This document shows, piece by piece, positions 1-7,959 of a stretch of 20,157 nt of DNA. The stretch is taken from the NCBI GenBank assembly GCA_003521145.1, contig DOTL01000083.1:1-20157 (forward strand), in the 5' to 3' direction. The stretch's first letter is position 1, and every line of letters begins with the position of its first letter. Origin of the DNA: Streptococcus sp. (GTDB lineage: Bacteria; Bacillota; Bacilli; Lactobacillales; Streptococcaceae). Position numbers and translations under genes: made by a program. The notes below the pieces were generated by a model. That model had not been told where the DNA came from. It searched no databases and saw nothing but the letters and a program-made list of their open reading frames with translations.

Positions 1-23
1 ACATAATTATTGACAGTATCAAT

Positions 24-47
24 GTGCGTGCTTGTCACGCCCTTTTT
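24..47 (+). terminator. Possible terminator of an upstream gene
   Basis: A short GC-rich hairpin (GCGTG at 26-30, loop CTTGT, CACGC at 36-40) is followed closely by five Ts (43-47). This fits a Rho-independent terminator of a rightward gene that lies before the window. The stem is only 5 bp, so the call is tentative. Confidence 0.4.
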
Positions 48-132
48 CTGTGTCTTTTACGGCTTTAGTGTTTGTAAATAACTATAAAAATCTTAAAGGC
101 ATGGTAAATGCTAAAAAGAAAAGGAGAAATTT

Positions 133-1869
133 ATGGCTTATATTTGGTCTTATCTCAGACGTTATCCCAAGTGGCTAGTGATGAATTTTACGGCAGCCAT
201 TTTATTTGTTATTGCTAACCTGGGTATGCCGACGGTTCTTGCTAGAATGATTGATGAGGGAATTAACCGTGGGGATGCTGACAAGCTTTATACCTATGCT
301 TGGGTCATGTTTGGTATAGTTTTGACTGGGATTGTTGGTCGTATACTCCTGTCCTATGCGGTTGGTAAGTTGACGACTACTATGGTGCAGGTCATGCGTA
401 ATGATATCTACGCCAAACTTCAGGAGTATTCATACCATGAGTACGAACAAATTGGGGTATCTTCTTTGGTGACTCGTATCACGTCGGATGCTTTTGTTCT
501 CATGCAGTTTGCAGATCAAGTCCTAAAGTTGGGTGTTATCACTCCTTTGATGATGGTTTCCAGTGTCTTTTTGATTTTGACGACAAGTCCATCTTTGGCT
601 TGGATTGTGGCAATCTCCTTGCCTTTCCTAGCCGTAGTTGTCTGGTATATGGCGGTAAAAACGCGTCCGCTTTCTGAAAAACAACAGGCAACTCTCGACA
701 AGATTAACCAGTATGCTCGTGAAAATCTGACTGGACTTCGTGTCATCCGAGCTTTCGCTAGAGAAGATTTTCAAGAGAAGAAGTTCGCTTCTGAAAATGC
801 TGTCTATGCGGATAATTCAAGCAAACTTTTCAAATTGACTGGTTTGACCGAGCCACTTTTTGTGCAAATCATCATTGCTATGATTGTGGCTATTGTTTGG
901 TTTGCTCTTGAGCCATTAGGTTCTGGGACTTTAGCAATCGGTGACTTGGTTGCCTTTATTGAGTACAGCTTCCATGCACTATTGTCCTTCCTTTTCCTAG
1001 CCAATCTCTTTACCATGTATCCTCGTACGGCGGTGTCTAGTGAACGTCTGCAGGAAATTATGGACATGCCGATTTCTATCAATCCAAATGAAGATGGCGT
1101 GACAGAAACCGAGACTAGGGGATATTTGGAATTTGACAATGTGACCTTTGCCTATCCTGGTGAAATTGAGAGTCCTGTCCTACACAACATTTCTTTCAAG
1201 GCTAAACCAGGTGAAACTATTGCCTTTATCGGATCTACGGGTTCAGGAAAATCATCACTTGTGCAGTTGATTCCACGTTTTTATGATGTAACACTTGGAC
1301 GCATTCTTGTTGATGGTGTAGATGTCCGTGACTACAATCTTAAGGCTCTTCGTCGTAAGATTGGCTTTATTCCACAAAAAGCCCTACTCTTTACAGGGAC
1401 TATCGGTGAAAATATCCGTTATGGTAAGGAAAATGCCAGTCATGAAGAATTGAATCAAGCTACTGATGTGGCTCAAGCCAAGGAATTTATCGAAAGTAAG
1501 GAAGAACGCTATGATTCTCACTTGACTGAGGGTGGTAGCAACCTTTCTGGTGGACAGAAGCAGCGTTTGTCAATTGCACGTGCTGTGGTTAAACGTCCTG
1601 ACCTTTACATCTTTGATGATTCCTTCTCTGCCTTGGACTACAAGACTGATGCGACCTTGCGCCGTCGTCTAAAAGAAGTGACCCAGGATGCGACAGTCTT
1701 GATTGTGGCTCAACGTGTGGGAACTATCATGGATGCTGATCAAATTATTGTTTTGGATGAAGGTGAAATTGTTGGTCGTGGTCGCCATGAAGAGCTTATG
1801 GAAACCAGTGAGATTTACCGTGAAATTGCCAATTCTCAACTAAATAAAAAGAGTCTTACAGAAGACTAG
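133..1869 (+). CDS. Heterodimeric ABC multidrug-type exporter, subunit 1 (degenerate ATP site)
   Basis: A 578-residue half-transporter: an N-terminal six-helix type I exporter membrane domain (about residues 15-300) fused to a nucleotide-binding domain (about 335-570). Visible motifs are Walker A GSTGSGKSS near residue 366, the ABC signature LSGGQ near 470, and a Walker B ending in FDDS near 495. The usual catalytic glutamate after Walker B is Asp here, and the switch histidine is Gln (VAQRVGT, near 526). This is the pattern of the degenerate half of heterodimeric exporters such as LmrC/LmrD and BmrC/BmrD. The start is set by AAGGAG about 7 nt before ATG. The partner gene begins 12 bp downstream, so the two are almost certainly one operon. 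The substrate cannot be read from sequence; drug or lipid export is typical of the family. Confidence 0.93.
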   Translation: MAYIWSYLRRYPKWLVMNFTAAILFVIANLGMPTVLARMIDEGINRGDADKLYTYAWVMFGIVLTGIVGRILLSYAVGKLTTTMVQVMRNDIYAKLQEYSYHEYEQIGVSSLVTRITSDAFVLMQFADQVLKLGVITPLMMVSSVFLILTTSPSLAWIVAISLPFLAVVVWYMAVKTRPLSEKQQATLDKINQYARENLTGLRVIRAFAREDFQEKKFASENAVYADNSSKLFKLTGLTEPLFVQIIIAMIVAIVWFALEPLGSGTLAIGDLVAFIEYSFHALLSFLFLANLFTMYPRTAVSSERLQEIMDMPISINPNEDGVTETETRGYLEFDNVTFAYPGEIESPVLHNISFKAKPGETIAFIGSTGSGKSSLVQLIPRFYDVTLGRILVDGVDVRDYNLKALRRKIGFIPQKALLFTGTIGENIRYGKENASHEELNQATDVAQAKEFIESKEERYDSHLTEGGSNLSGGQKQRLSIARAVVKRPDLYIFDDSFSALDYKTDATLRRRLKEVTQDATVLIVAQRVGTIMDADQIIVLDEGEIVGRGRHEELMETSEIYREIANSQLNKKSLTED

Positions 1870-1881
1870 AAGAAGGTCAAA

Positions 1882-3669
1882 ATGAAGAAAAATAAAATGC
1901 AAACAAATCATTCCTCAAGTTTTGGCCGTCTTTGGTCATACTTGCAGGCTTATCGTTTCCCACTTTACCTAGCTATTTTCCTGAAAATTGTTAGTATCAT
2001 CATGAGTGTCCTTGAACCCGTAGTCATTGGTTTAGCTATTACAGAGTTGACTAAAAATTCGCTAGACATTATGAAGGGTGTCGAAGGCGCTCATATTAAC
2101 GTTTACTATGTTGGTTGGGTTCTAGTTGTTTATCTTTTGCGTGGTCTTATTTATGAGTTGGCTGCTTATTATTCCAACTATTTTATGACCAATGTTGTGC
2201 AAACAACGGTTCAGGATATGCGAAATGAAATGACTGAGAAGATCAATCGTACCTCAGTGTCATACTTTGATAAGCACCAGTTTGGGGACCTCTTGGGCCG
2301 CTTTACTAGTGATGTCGAGACAGTATCTAATGCCTTGCAGCAATCATTCTTGCAGGTTGTTAATGCCGTCTTTACTCTAGTCTTAGTTATTGGAACAGTG
2401 CTTTACCTTAATCTTCAATTGGGAGCTATAGTTGTTGTCACTATTCTCATCACTTTCTTTGGTACCCGTTTTATCATGAGTAAGTCTCAACCTTACTTTA
2501 AGCAGCAGGCTGATGCCCTAGGTACTCTTAATGGCTTTGTTCAGGAAAATCTGACTGGCTTCAATGTGCTGAAACTGTTTGGTCGTGAGGATAGATCCTT
2601 AGACGATTTTAAAAAAATCACAGAAGACCTTCAAAAGGTAGGTTTTAAGGCCAATTTCATTTCAGGCCTCATGATGCCTGTCCTTAATGGTTTGTCTGAC
2701 TTGACCTATCTCATTGTCGCTGTTCTAGGTGGTTTGCAAGTTTTGGCTGGTCGCTTGACGATTGGTAATATGCAGGCCTTTGTTCAGTACGTGTGGCAGA
2801 TTAATCAACCTATTCAGAACTTGACTCAGTTGGCTGGGCAATTGCAGAGTGCTAAATCTTCCTTGGACCGTATTTTCCAACTGATGGATGAACCAGACGA
2901 GGCTAATGATGCTACTGAAGTGCTTGAAGGAGATTTGACCGGTCAGGTTAGCTTTAAGCATGTAGATTTCCAGTATGTAGCTGACAAACTTCTGATTCGT
3001 GACTTTAATCTTGAGGTTAATCCTGGTGAAATGGTGGCCATTGTCGGTCCTACCGGTGCTGGAAAATCAACTATTATCAATCTTCTTATGCATTTCTATG
3101 ATGTGACGGCTGGTTCTATTTCGGTTGATGGTCATGATATCCGTCACCCGTCTCGTCAGGATTATCGTAAACAGTTTGGTATGGTGCTTCAGGACGCTTG
3201 GCTCTTTGAAGGAACTATCAAGGAAAACCTTCGTTTTGGTAATCTTGAGGCGACTGATGAAGAAATTGTTGAAGCCGCGAAAGCTGCCAATGTGGATCAC
3301 TTTATTCGTACGCTACCTGGTGGCTACAACATGGAAATAAACCAGGAATCAAGTAACATTTCACTGGGACAAAAGCAACTTTTGACCATAGCCCGTGCAC
3401 TTTTGGCTGACCCTAAAATCTTGATTTTGGACGAGGCAACCTCATCAGTTGATACCCGTCTGGAACTCTTGATTCAAAAAGCCATGAAGACACTTATGCA
3501 AGGTCGAACAAGTTTTGTCATCGCTCACCGTTTATCAACAATCCAAGAAGCAGACAAGATTTTGGTCCTTAAAGATGGACAAATCATCGAACAAGGGAAC
3601 CATGAATCCCTCCTTGCAGATAAAGGCTTCTATTACGATTTGTATAATAGCCAGTTTGCAGAGAAATAA
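1882..3669 (+). CDS. Heterodimeric ABC multidrug-type exporter, subunit 2 (catalytic ATP site)
   Basis: A 595-residue half-transporter with a hydrophilic N-terminus, six membrane helices (about residues 25-315) and a C-terminal nucleotide-binding domain. Walker A is GPTGAGKST near residue 388; Walker B ends in LDEATS with the catalytic Glu present (near 518); the switch region is IAHRLST with the His present. The signature is altered to ISLGQ instead of LSGGQ (near 493). Combined with subunit 1, the consensus ATP site would use this subunit's Walker motifs and subunit 1's intact signature, as in LmrCD-type pumps. It lies 12 bp after subunit 1 with AGAAGG before ATG. A second in-frame Met at codon 6 is a less likely start. 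A strong hairpin terminator follows directly. Confidence 0.93.
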   Translation: MKKNKMQTNHSSSFGRLWSYLQAYRFPLYLAIFLKIVSIIMSVLEPVVIGLAITELTKNSLDIMKGVEGAHINVYYVGWVLVVYLLRGLIYELAAYYSNYFMTNVVQTTVQDMRNEMTEKINRTSVSYFDKHQFGDLLGRFTSDVETVSNALQQSFLQVVNAVFTLVLVIGTVLYLNLQLGAIVVVTILITFFGTRFIMSKSQPYFKQQADALGTLNGFVQENLTGFNVLKLFGREDRSLDDFKKITEDLQKVGFKANFISGLMMPVLNGLSDLTYLIVAVLGGLQVLAGRLTIGNMQAFVQYVWQINQPIQNLTQLAGQLQSAKSSLDRIFQLMDEPDEANDATEVLEGDLTGQVSFKHVDFQYVADKLLIRDFNLEVNPGEMVAIVGPTGAGKSTIINLLMHFYDVTAGSISVDGHDIRHPSRQDYRKQFGMVLQDAWLFEGTIKENLRFGNLEATDEEIVEAAKAANVDHFIRTLPGGYNMEINQESSNISLGQKQLLTIARALLADPKILILDEATSSVDTRLELLIQKAMKTLMQGRTSFVIAHRLSTIQEADKILVLKDGQIIEQGNHESLLADKGFYYDLYNSQFAEK

Positions 3670-3671
3670 AC

Positions 3672-3706
3672 AAAAAATCCATCAGTTCATAACTGGTGGA
3701 TTTTTT
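3672..3706 (+). terminator. Terminator of the ABC exporter operon
   Basis: A near-perfect hairpin: TCCATCAGTT at 3678-3687 pairs with AACTGGTGGA at 3691-3700 (one G-U pair) around the 3-nt loop CAT. It is flanked by six As and six Ts, so it could act in both directions. It begins 3 nt after the exporter stop codon. Confidence 0.85.
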
Positions 3707-3721
3707 CTGAATGTGGAGATC

Positions 3722-3755
3722 AATAAAAGAGACTTCTCCTATAGGGAAAAGTCTC
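3722..3755 (-). terminator. Terminator of queA
   Basis: On the minus strand a hairpin with outer arms GAGACTT and AAGTCTC (3729-3735 and 3749-3755, with further inner pairing) is followed by TTTTATT. It lies about 10 nt beyond the queA stop codon and separates queA from the convergent ABC exporter operon. Confidence 0.7.
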
Positions 3756-3765
3756 AAAATCAATA

Positions 3766-4809
3766 TTATTTCTCAGCACGTTGTGTGACGAACATGGCAT
3801 CTCCGAAACTGAAGAAGCGATAGCGTTCTTGGACGGCGTGTTTATAGGCATCAAGGACAAATTCACGACCAGCAAAGGCTGAAACCAACATCACCAAGGT
3901 TGATTTTGGAAGGTGGAAGTTGGTTGAAAAGGCATCTACGACTGTGAATTGATAGCCTGGTTTGATAAAGATATTGGTCCAGCCTGAGTTAGCTTGGAGT
4001 TGACCATCGTATTTATTGCCGATAGTTTCCAGTGTTCGGATAGAGGTTGTTCCCACTGCAATGATGCGTCCTCCAGCGGCTTTGACGCTATTGAGAGTAT
4101 CGGCAGCGTCTTGGCTGAGGGTGTAAAATTCTGAGTGCATCTCATGTTCGTCGACATTATCGACAGAAACAGGTCGGAAGGTTCCCAGTCCAACGTGGAG
4201 GGTGAGGTAGACCAGTTTTATACCTTTTGCTTCAATCTTTTGAAGTAATTCAGGAGTGAAATGGAGGCCAGCTGTTGGAGCAGCGGCAGAGCCGTTTTCC
4301 TTGGCATAGACTGTTTGGTAACGGTCGCGGTCCTCCAATTTTTCATGGATATAAGGTGGCAATGGCATCTCGCCCAAGCTTTCCAAAACCTCGAGGAAGA
4401 TACCGTCGTAGCTAAATTCTACAATACGGCCACCGTGATCTAGTTCCTCAGTGATAGTGGCAGTCAAACGGCCATCACCAAAACTGACCTTAGCGCCTAC
4501 TTTAAGACGTTTCGCAGGCTTAGCCAAAACTTCCCATTGATCCCCTTGGGTATTTTTCAAAAGGAGAAATTCCACATGGCCGTGGGTATCAGGCTTTTCA
4601 CCATAGAGACGGGCCGGAAGCACACGTGTATTATTCATGACCAAGGCATCGCCAGAGTTAAGCTGGTCGATGATGTGGTCGAAGTGGGTGTCAGTCATTT
4701 CCTTGGTTACAGGATCAATGACCAAGAGTTTAGAGGCATCACGTTGTTCCAATGGGGTTTGGGCAATTAATTCCTCTGGTAGTTCAAAATCAAAATCGTT
4801 TGTATTCAT
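3766..4809 (-). CDS. queA: S-adenosylmethionine:tRNA ribosyltransferase-isomerase QueA
   Basis: A cytoplasmic enzyme of queuosine synthesis. It transfers and isomerises the ribosyl group of S-adenosylmethionine onto 7-aminomethyl-7-deazaguanine at the wobble base of tRNAs with GUN anticodons, giving epoxyqueuosine. The 347-residue protein is family-typical in length and carries characteristic segments: the N-terminal FDFELPEELIAQTPLEQRDASKL region, VMNNTRVLPARL, AAPTAGLHFTPELL and LHVGLGTFRPV, and a C-terminal FGDAMFV. The start ATG (4807-4809) is preceded on the minus strand by GAGGAAA at good spacing. It is monocistronic here, with its own terminator, and is divergent from nagB across about 150 bp. 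No other queuosine gene is visible in the window. Confidence 0.96.
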   Translation of the reverse strand: MNTNDFDFELPEELIAQTPLEQRDASKLLVIDPVTKEMTDTHFDHIIDQLNSGDALVMNNTRVLPARLYGEKPDTHGHVEFLLLKNTQGDQWEVLAKPAKRLKVGAKVSFGDGRLTATITEELDHGGRIVEFSYDGIFLEVLESLGEMPLPPYIHEKLEDRDRYQTVYAKENGSAAAPTAGLHFTPELLQKIEAKGIKLVYLTLHVGLGTFRPVSVDNVDEHEMHSEFYTLSQDAADTLNSVKAAGGRIIAVGTTSIRTLETIGNKYDGQLQANSGWTNIFIKPGYQFTVVDAFSTNFHLPKSTLVMLVSAFAGREFVLDAYKHAVQERYRFFSFGDAMFVTQRAEK

Positions 4810-4893
4810 TGGTTTCCTCGTTTAAAAATTTTCAGCCTTTTCATTATAGCACGATATAGGGCGACCGTCATTAAACTTATCGAGAAAAAGCGC

Positions 4894-4922
4894 TTGACAA
4901 AAAGGCTAAAAAAAGAGATAAT
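4894..4922 (+). promoter_or_regulatory. nagB promoter
   Basis: A near-consensus sigma-A promoter: TTGACA at 4894-4899, a 17-bp spacer, then GATAAT at 4917-4922. Transcription would begin near 4929, just before or within the palindrome described next. Confidence 0.8.
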
Positions 4923-4931
4923 AAATAAAAA

Positions 4932-4943
4932 TGGTATATACCA
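4932..4943 (+). promoter_or_regulatory. GntR/NagR-type operator upstream of nagB
   Basis: The perfect 12-bp palindrome TGGTATATACCA begins about 10 nt after the -10 box and lies before the ribosome binding site. Its shape resembles sites of NagR/YvoA-family GntR repressors, which respond to amino-sugar phosphates. A repressor here would block transcription early. The assignment to NagR is inferred from shape and from the downstream gene. Confidence 0.65.
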
Positions 4944-4960
4944 ATATTGGGGTGAATAGA

Positions 4961-5662
4961 ATGAAAAAGATTTTAGTTAAAAATCAGGTTGAGGGAGGCA
5001 AAGTTGCCTTTGATCTTCTTAAAGAGAGCCTTGCAGCGGGTGCCCAGACGTTGGGATTGGCGACAGGTAGTTCGCCTATCGCCCTTTACCAAGAGATGGT
5101 TGAAAGTGACGTAGATTTTTCGAAACTTTACAGCGTCAATTTGGATGAATATATTGGACTAGCACCAGACCATGAGCAGAGCTACCATGCCTTTATGAAG
5201 GCTCAACTCTTTGATGCCAAGCCATTTAAGGAGAGCTTCTTGCCTAACGGAATGGCTGAAGATTTGGAGCAGGCGGCTAAGGATTACGATGACGTCTTGG
5301 CACAACATGCCATTGACCTGCAAATCCTAGGAATCGGAAGTAATGGACATATTGGCTTTAATGAGCCAGGTACGCCTTTTGATAGTCAAACCCATGTGGT
5401 CGACTTGAGGGATAGCACCATTGAAGCTAATAGCCGTTTCTTTGCCAGTCGAGGGCAAGTCCCTACAAAGGCTATTTCGATGGGGATTGCTTCTATTATG
5501 GCTGCCAAGAAGATAATCTTGTTTGCCTATGGTGACAAGAAGGCAGATGCCATTTTCAAGATGGTTAAGGGTCCGGTGACAGAGGAAGTGCCAGCTAGTG
5601 TCTTACAACATCATCCAGACGTGACTCTTATCTTGGATCAAGCAGCTGCTGCGAAATTGTAG
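4961..5662 (+). CDS. nagB: Glucosamine-6-phosphate deaminase NagB
   Basis: Converts glucosamine 6-phosphate to fructose 6-phosphate and ammonia, feeding amino sugars into glycolysis in the cytoplasm. From this start the protein is 233 residues, the short form usual in streptococci and bacilli. Visible family motifs are LATGSSPIALY (phosphate binding, about 33-43), VNLDEYIGL with the likely catalytic base Asp62, and GIGSNGHIGFNEPGTPF with His130 and Glu135. An in-frame ATG lies 10 codons earlier (4931) but falls at the operator and lacks a ribosome binding site; ATG 4961 has GGGGTGA just upstream and is preferred. The promoter and operator indicate induction by amino sugars. The gene is single, with a strong terminator following. 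Confidence 0.95.
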   Translation: MKKILVKNQVEGGKVAFDLLKESLAAGAQTLGLATGSSPIALYQEMVESDVDFSKLYSVNLDEYIGLAPDHEQSYHAFMKAQLFDAKPFKESFLPNGMAEDLEQAAKDYDDVLAQHAIDLQILGIGSNGHIGFNEPGTPFDSQTHVVDLRDSTIEANSRFFASRGQVPTKAISMGIASIMAAKKIILFAYGDKKADAIFKMVKGPVTEEVPASVLQHHPDVTLILDQAAAAKL

Positions 5663-5716
5663 GAGAAAACATGAGTCGAGCAGATGCGAGTTAGGTAATC
5701 AGAAAGTTATAGAAAA

Positions 5717-5749
5717 AAACAGGTTGAGCTAGTGCTACTCAACCTGTTT
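5717..5749. terminator. Bidirectional terminator between nagB and the kinase gene
   Basis: A perfect 12-bp inverted repeat (AAACAGGTTGAG at 5717-5728, CTCAACCTGTTT at 5738-5749) with a 9-nt loop. On the minus strand the stem is followed by a run of Ts (complement of the A-run at 5713-5719), so it should end the leftward kinase transcript. On the plus strand the T run is short but still fits nagB termination. Confidence 0.8.
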
Positions 5750-5827
5750 ATTAATGAATAAATATAATATAGATTTTGACTTCAAATATTTACGTTACCT
5801 AATTATTACTCATTTTTCATCAATTAC

Positions 5828-7123
5828 CTAAAATTCTTTAGTCGGAATAGTCCCTATTTTTATTGGTAATAAAATCTCTATTTGATATTGTCCATCTTTT
5901 ATAAAGTGTTTGATATTACCTTGATATTCTTGAACAAGAGCATCAATATTTCGCAACCCCCAGCCATCTTTTTGACGGGATTTACGAGTAGATTTTTCTT
6001 TCTCATCAAAATTATTTCTAATATTGATAAAAAGATTTTGTTGAAAGTATCGGATATTAAGTGATAAGTTTCTTTCTTTATTTGGTAGTCTGAGACAAGC
6101 TGTAATACTATTGTCTAGGCAGTTTCCTAATATAACAGCTAAAATATCTGGTTGAATAGATAATTCTTGTGGTACAAAGCAATCAATTTCCATTTCTATC
6201 TCATCTTTTAAATGATGTAGTTTTTGATTAAGTAAAAAATTAATAGTTTGATTTTTAGAGTAGAAAGTTTGTTCACCTACTATACTATCTGTTAATGAAT
6301 AAAGATAATCTTTTGCCTCTTCAGGATTTTTCTCTAAAAGCGATAAAAGAGTTAAATGTTTATTTTTTAAGTCATGCCGAAGGCTTTGGAGACGTTGATA
6401 TTCTTCTTGAGATTGTTGTATTTCTCGAACTTGGAACTGTAATTGTTCTTTTTCCAATTGGTTTTGGTAATATTGCTGCTGTTGACGAGCAAGGTACAGA
6501 TTAAAATAAAGAGAGGAGAGAGTTAATACAATGATAGATGAGAGAGAAATGATTGACAGGTAATCTGCTCCAAATACCCCTCCTTGAATGGCAGATATTG
6601 TAAAAGCAAAGAAAATAGATAAAAGAGGCACGATAAACTGATAAAGCCAGTTTCCCTTAGAAGTAGCAATACGAAGCCTTTGATGGGATAGGAGAAGCTT
6701 TCGTAAGATAAGAGTTATTCCTGTAGATAAGAAGAAACTTATTCCGAGATACAAACTAATAGCTTCTAAATTTTTTGATAGTTCCCCTAAAGGTAAAATT
6801 AGTTGGATTCCTTGGTTTAGGACAGCTCCTGCTAACAAACTTAGACTAGTTTGTAAAAGAATCCAAAAGGAAGACTGGCGAATAGGATAATCAAAATTGA
6901 GACCGATTAGATAGTATTCTAAAATGTTTAGAAGGAGATTACTGACCAAAAAAATACGACTTTCAGAGAATAGGAACACGAGTTCCCCATGAAAAATCAA
7001 TATGAAAAAAAGGGCTACTAAAGGCTTCTTTTTCATATTGATTTTAGACAATGGTCTATAAAATAACATACTTGCTAGAAATAAATCGTACAAGATACTG
7101 ATTATTCGTAATCCTACTAACAT
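5828..7123 (-). CDS. AgrC/ComD/BlpH-type sensor histidine kinase
   Basis: A 431-residue membrane kinase of the peptide-pheromone receptor class (HPK10, GHKL ATPase). The N-terminal half (about 1-210) has six or seven hydrophobic helices and no large extracellular domain, as in kinases that sense peptides. A Gln/Glu-rich coiled-coil linker (about 212-245) leads to the H-box SLRHDLKNKH with phosphoacceptor His250. The ATPase shows the N-box GNCLDNS (about 333-339) and the G-box DGWGLRN (about 386-392). Its ATG overlaps the stop of the regulator gene (TAATG), so translation is probably coupled. Base composition is markedly AT-rich: one 60-base line I counted, 6241-6300, has 15 G or C. The ligand is unknown, and no pheromone precursor with a double-glycine leader was found nearby. 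Confidence 0.88.
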   Translation of the reverse strand: MLVGLRIISILYDLFLASMLFYRPLSKINMKKKPLVALFFILIFHGELVFLFSESRIFLVSNLLLNILEYYLIGLNFDYPIRQSSFWILLQTSLSLLAGAVLNQGIQLILPLGELSKNLEAISLYLGISFFLSTGITLILRKLLLSHQRLRIATSKGNWLYQFIVPLLSIFFAFTISAIQGGVFGADYLSIISLSSIIVLTLSSLYFNLYLARQQQQYYQNQLEKEQLQFQVREIQQSQEEYQRLQSLRHDLKNKHLTLLSLLEKNPEEAKDYLYSLTDSIVGEQTFYSKNQTINFLLNQKLHHLKDEIEMEIDCFVPQELSIQPDILAVILGNCLDNSITACLRLPNKERNLSLNIRYFQQNLFINIRNNFDEKEKSTRKSRQKDGWGLRNIDALVQEYQGNIKHFIKDGQYQIEILLPIKIGTIPTKEF

Positions 7124-7833
7124 TAAAAATGCCTTTCACTTAGATAGCTGTAATACTTTTCTTTAAAAGAAAACTGAAACTTTCTACTAATTGGGAGTAG
7201 GTGTTCTTCAGTCCCATTTAGTAAAATAGTAACTGTTTTTGAATCAAAGTCTTTGATGTATTTGGGGTTTAAAATATAGGAAGCATGAATTTGAATAAAA
7301 TAATTAGGGAGTTTTTCCAAAATCTCTTTTGTTTTTAGTAGAGACTTGTAGGTACCTGTCTTTGTGTATATAAATACTGAACGTTTATCTTTCTCAAAAA
7401 ATACAATATCGCTCGAAGGGACAGAATAATTGTGTTTACCAAATGAGAAGGTAAAAAGTGCTTGGCCTATATCCAAAAAACGCAAAATACGATCCAATAC
7501 TTTCATTAACTTTTGAGGTTCTATTGGTTTTACGATATAGTCAAAAGTCTGAACTTCGAAGACTTGTTCCATATAATCACGATAACTTGTCACAAAAATA
7601 ATAGGAATGAAAGGATTAAATTTTCTAATCTTTTGTGCTACGTCAATTCCATTGATTCCTGGCATATTGATATCCAAAAAGACACAGTGGATGTCTGGCG
7701 TCGGCTGATTTAAGAGTTTTTGTGGATTTGTATAAAGTTTTGTTTCTAGAGGAAATTTATCATAAGGAAGTAAATAATGTTCTAATTGGCTAGCATCTCT
7801 ATCAGAGTCATCACAAATAGCAACTTTTAACAT
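7123..7833 (-). CDS. LytTR-family response regulator (ComE/BlpR/AgrA type)
   Basis: A 236-residue DNA-binding response regulator. The N-terminal receiver has the acidic pair Asp8-Asp9, phosphoacceptor Asp54 in FLDINMPG, Thr82 and the conserved Lys102 in YIVKPI. The C-terminal domain (about 128-236) has LytTR features such as the FFEKDKRSVFIYT and IHASYILNPKYI segments. The start MLKVAICDD is chosen because GAGGAGG lies 7 nt upstream; a GTG five codons earlier would overlap that ribosome binding site. It is first in a two-gene operon with the kinase and divergent from the operon at 7960-9918, which it may control. LytTR regulators usually bind direct repeats, whereas the obvious element here is a palindrome, so the link is inference. 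Confidence 0.9.
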   Translation of the reverse strand: MLKVAICDDSDRDASQLEHYLLPYDKFPLETKLYTNPQKLLNQPTPDIHCVFLDINMPGINGIDVAQKIRKFNPFIPIIFVTSYRDYMEQVFEVQTFDYIVKPIEPQKLMKVLDRILRFLDIGQALFTFSFGKHNYSVPSSDIVFFEKDKRSVFIYTKTGTYKSLLKTKEILEKLPNYFIQIHASYILNPKYIKDFDSKTVTILLNGTEEHLLPISRKFQFSFKEKYYSYLSERHF

Positions 7834-7858
7834 TGAAAACCTCCTCACTCATTTCTGT

Positions 7859-7886
7859 ATGTTAGTTATAACGTTAAAATGGTCAA
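7859..7886 (-). promoter_or_regulatory. Possible promoter of the two-component operon
   Basis: Read leftward: TTGACC (7886-7881), a 16-bp spacer, then TAACAT (7864-7859). The -35 box overlaps the left arm of the intergenic palindrome. The -10 match is moderate. Confidence 0.45.
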
Positions 7887-7900
7887 TTATGACATAATTG
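7884..7900. promoter_or_regulatory. Perfect 17-bp palindrome between divergent operons
   Basis: CAATTATG and CATAATTG form a perfect inverted repeat with a single central A. It lies in the only gap between the leftward two-component genes and the rightward unknown-protein/ABC operon, and touches the predicted -35 boxes of both. A dimeric regulator bound here could control both directions. Which protein binds it is unknown. Confidence 0.6.
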
Positions 7901-7926
7901 TAAGAAAAATGTAAGTTTAGTATACA
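7898..7926 (+). promoter_or_regulatory. Possible promoter of the unknown-protein/ABC operon
   Basis: TTGTAA at 7898-7903, a 17-bp spacer, and TATACA at 7921-7926. The -35 hexamer shares three bases with the right arm of the palindrome. The ribosome binding site AAGGAG of the first gene follows at about 7946. Confidence 0.5.
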
Positions 7927-7959
7927 ATATTTTTATTAAAGATGAAAGGAGAATTCCAA

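Noticed and set aside
5671..5694. Seven-codon frame (MSRADAS) just after nagB with AGGAG 5 nt before its ATG
   Set aside because: Too short to support as a gene. It may be the surviving start of a lost downstream gene, but no further coding signal follows before the terminator.
7898..7916. TGTAAG repeated twice with 5-nt spacing, considered as a LytTR direct repeat
   Set aside because: The centre-to-centre distance (11 nt) is half that of usual ComE/BlpR sites and the words are short and AT-rich, so chance is likely.
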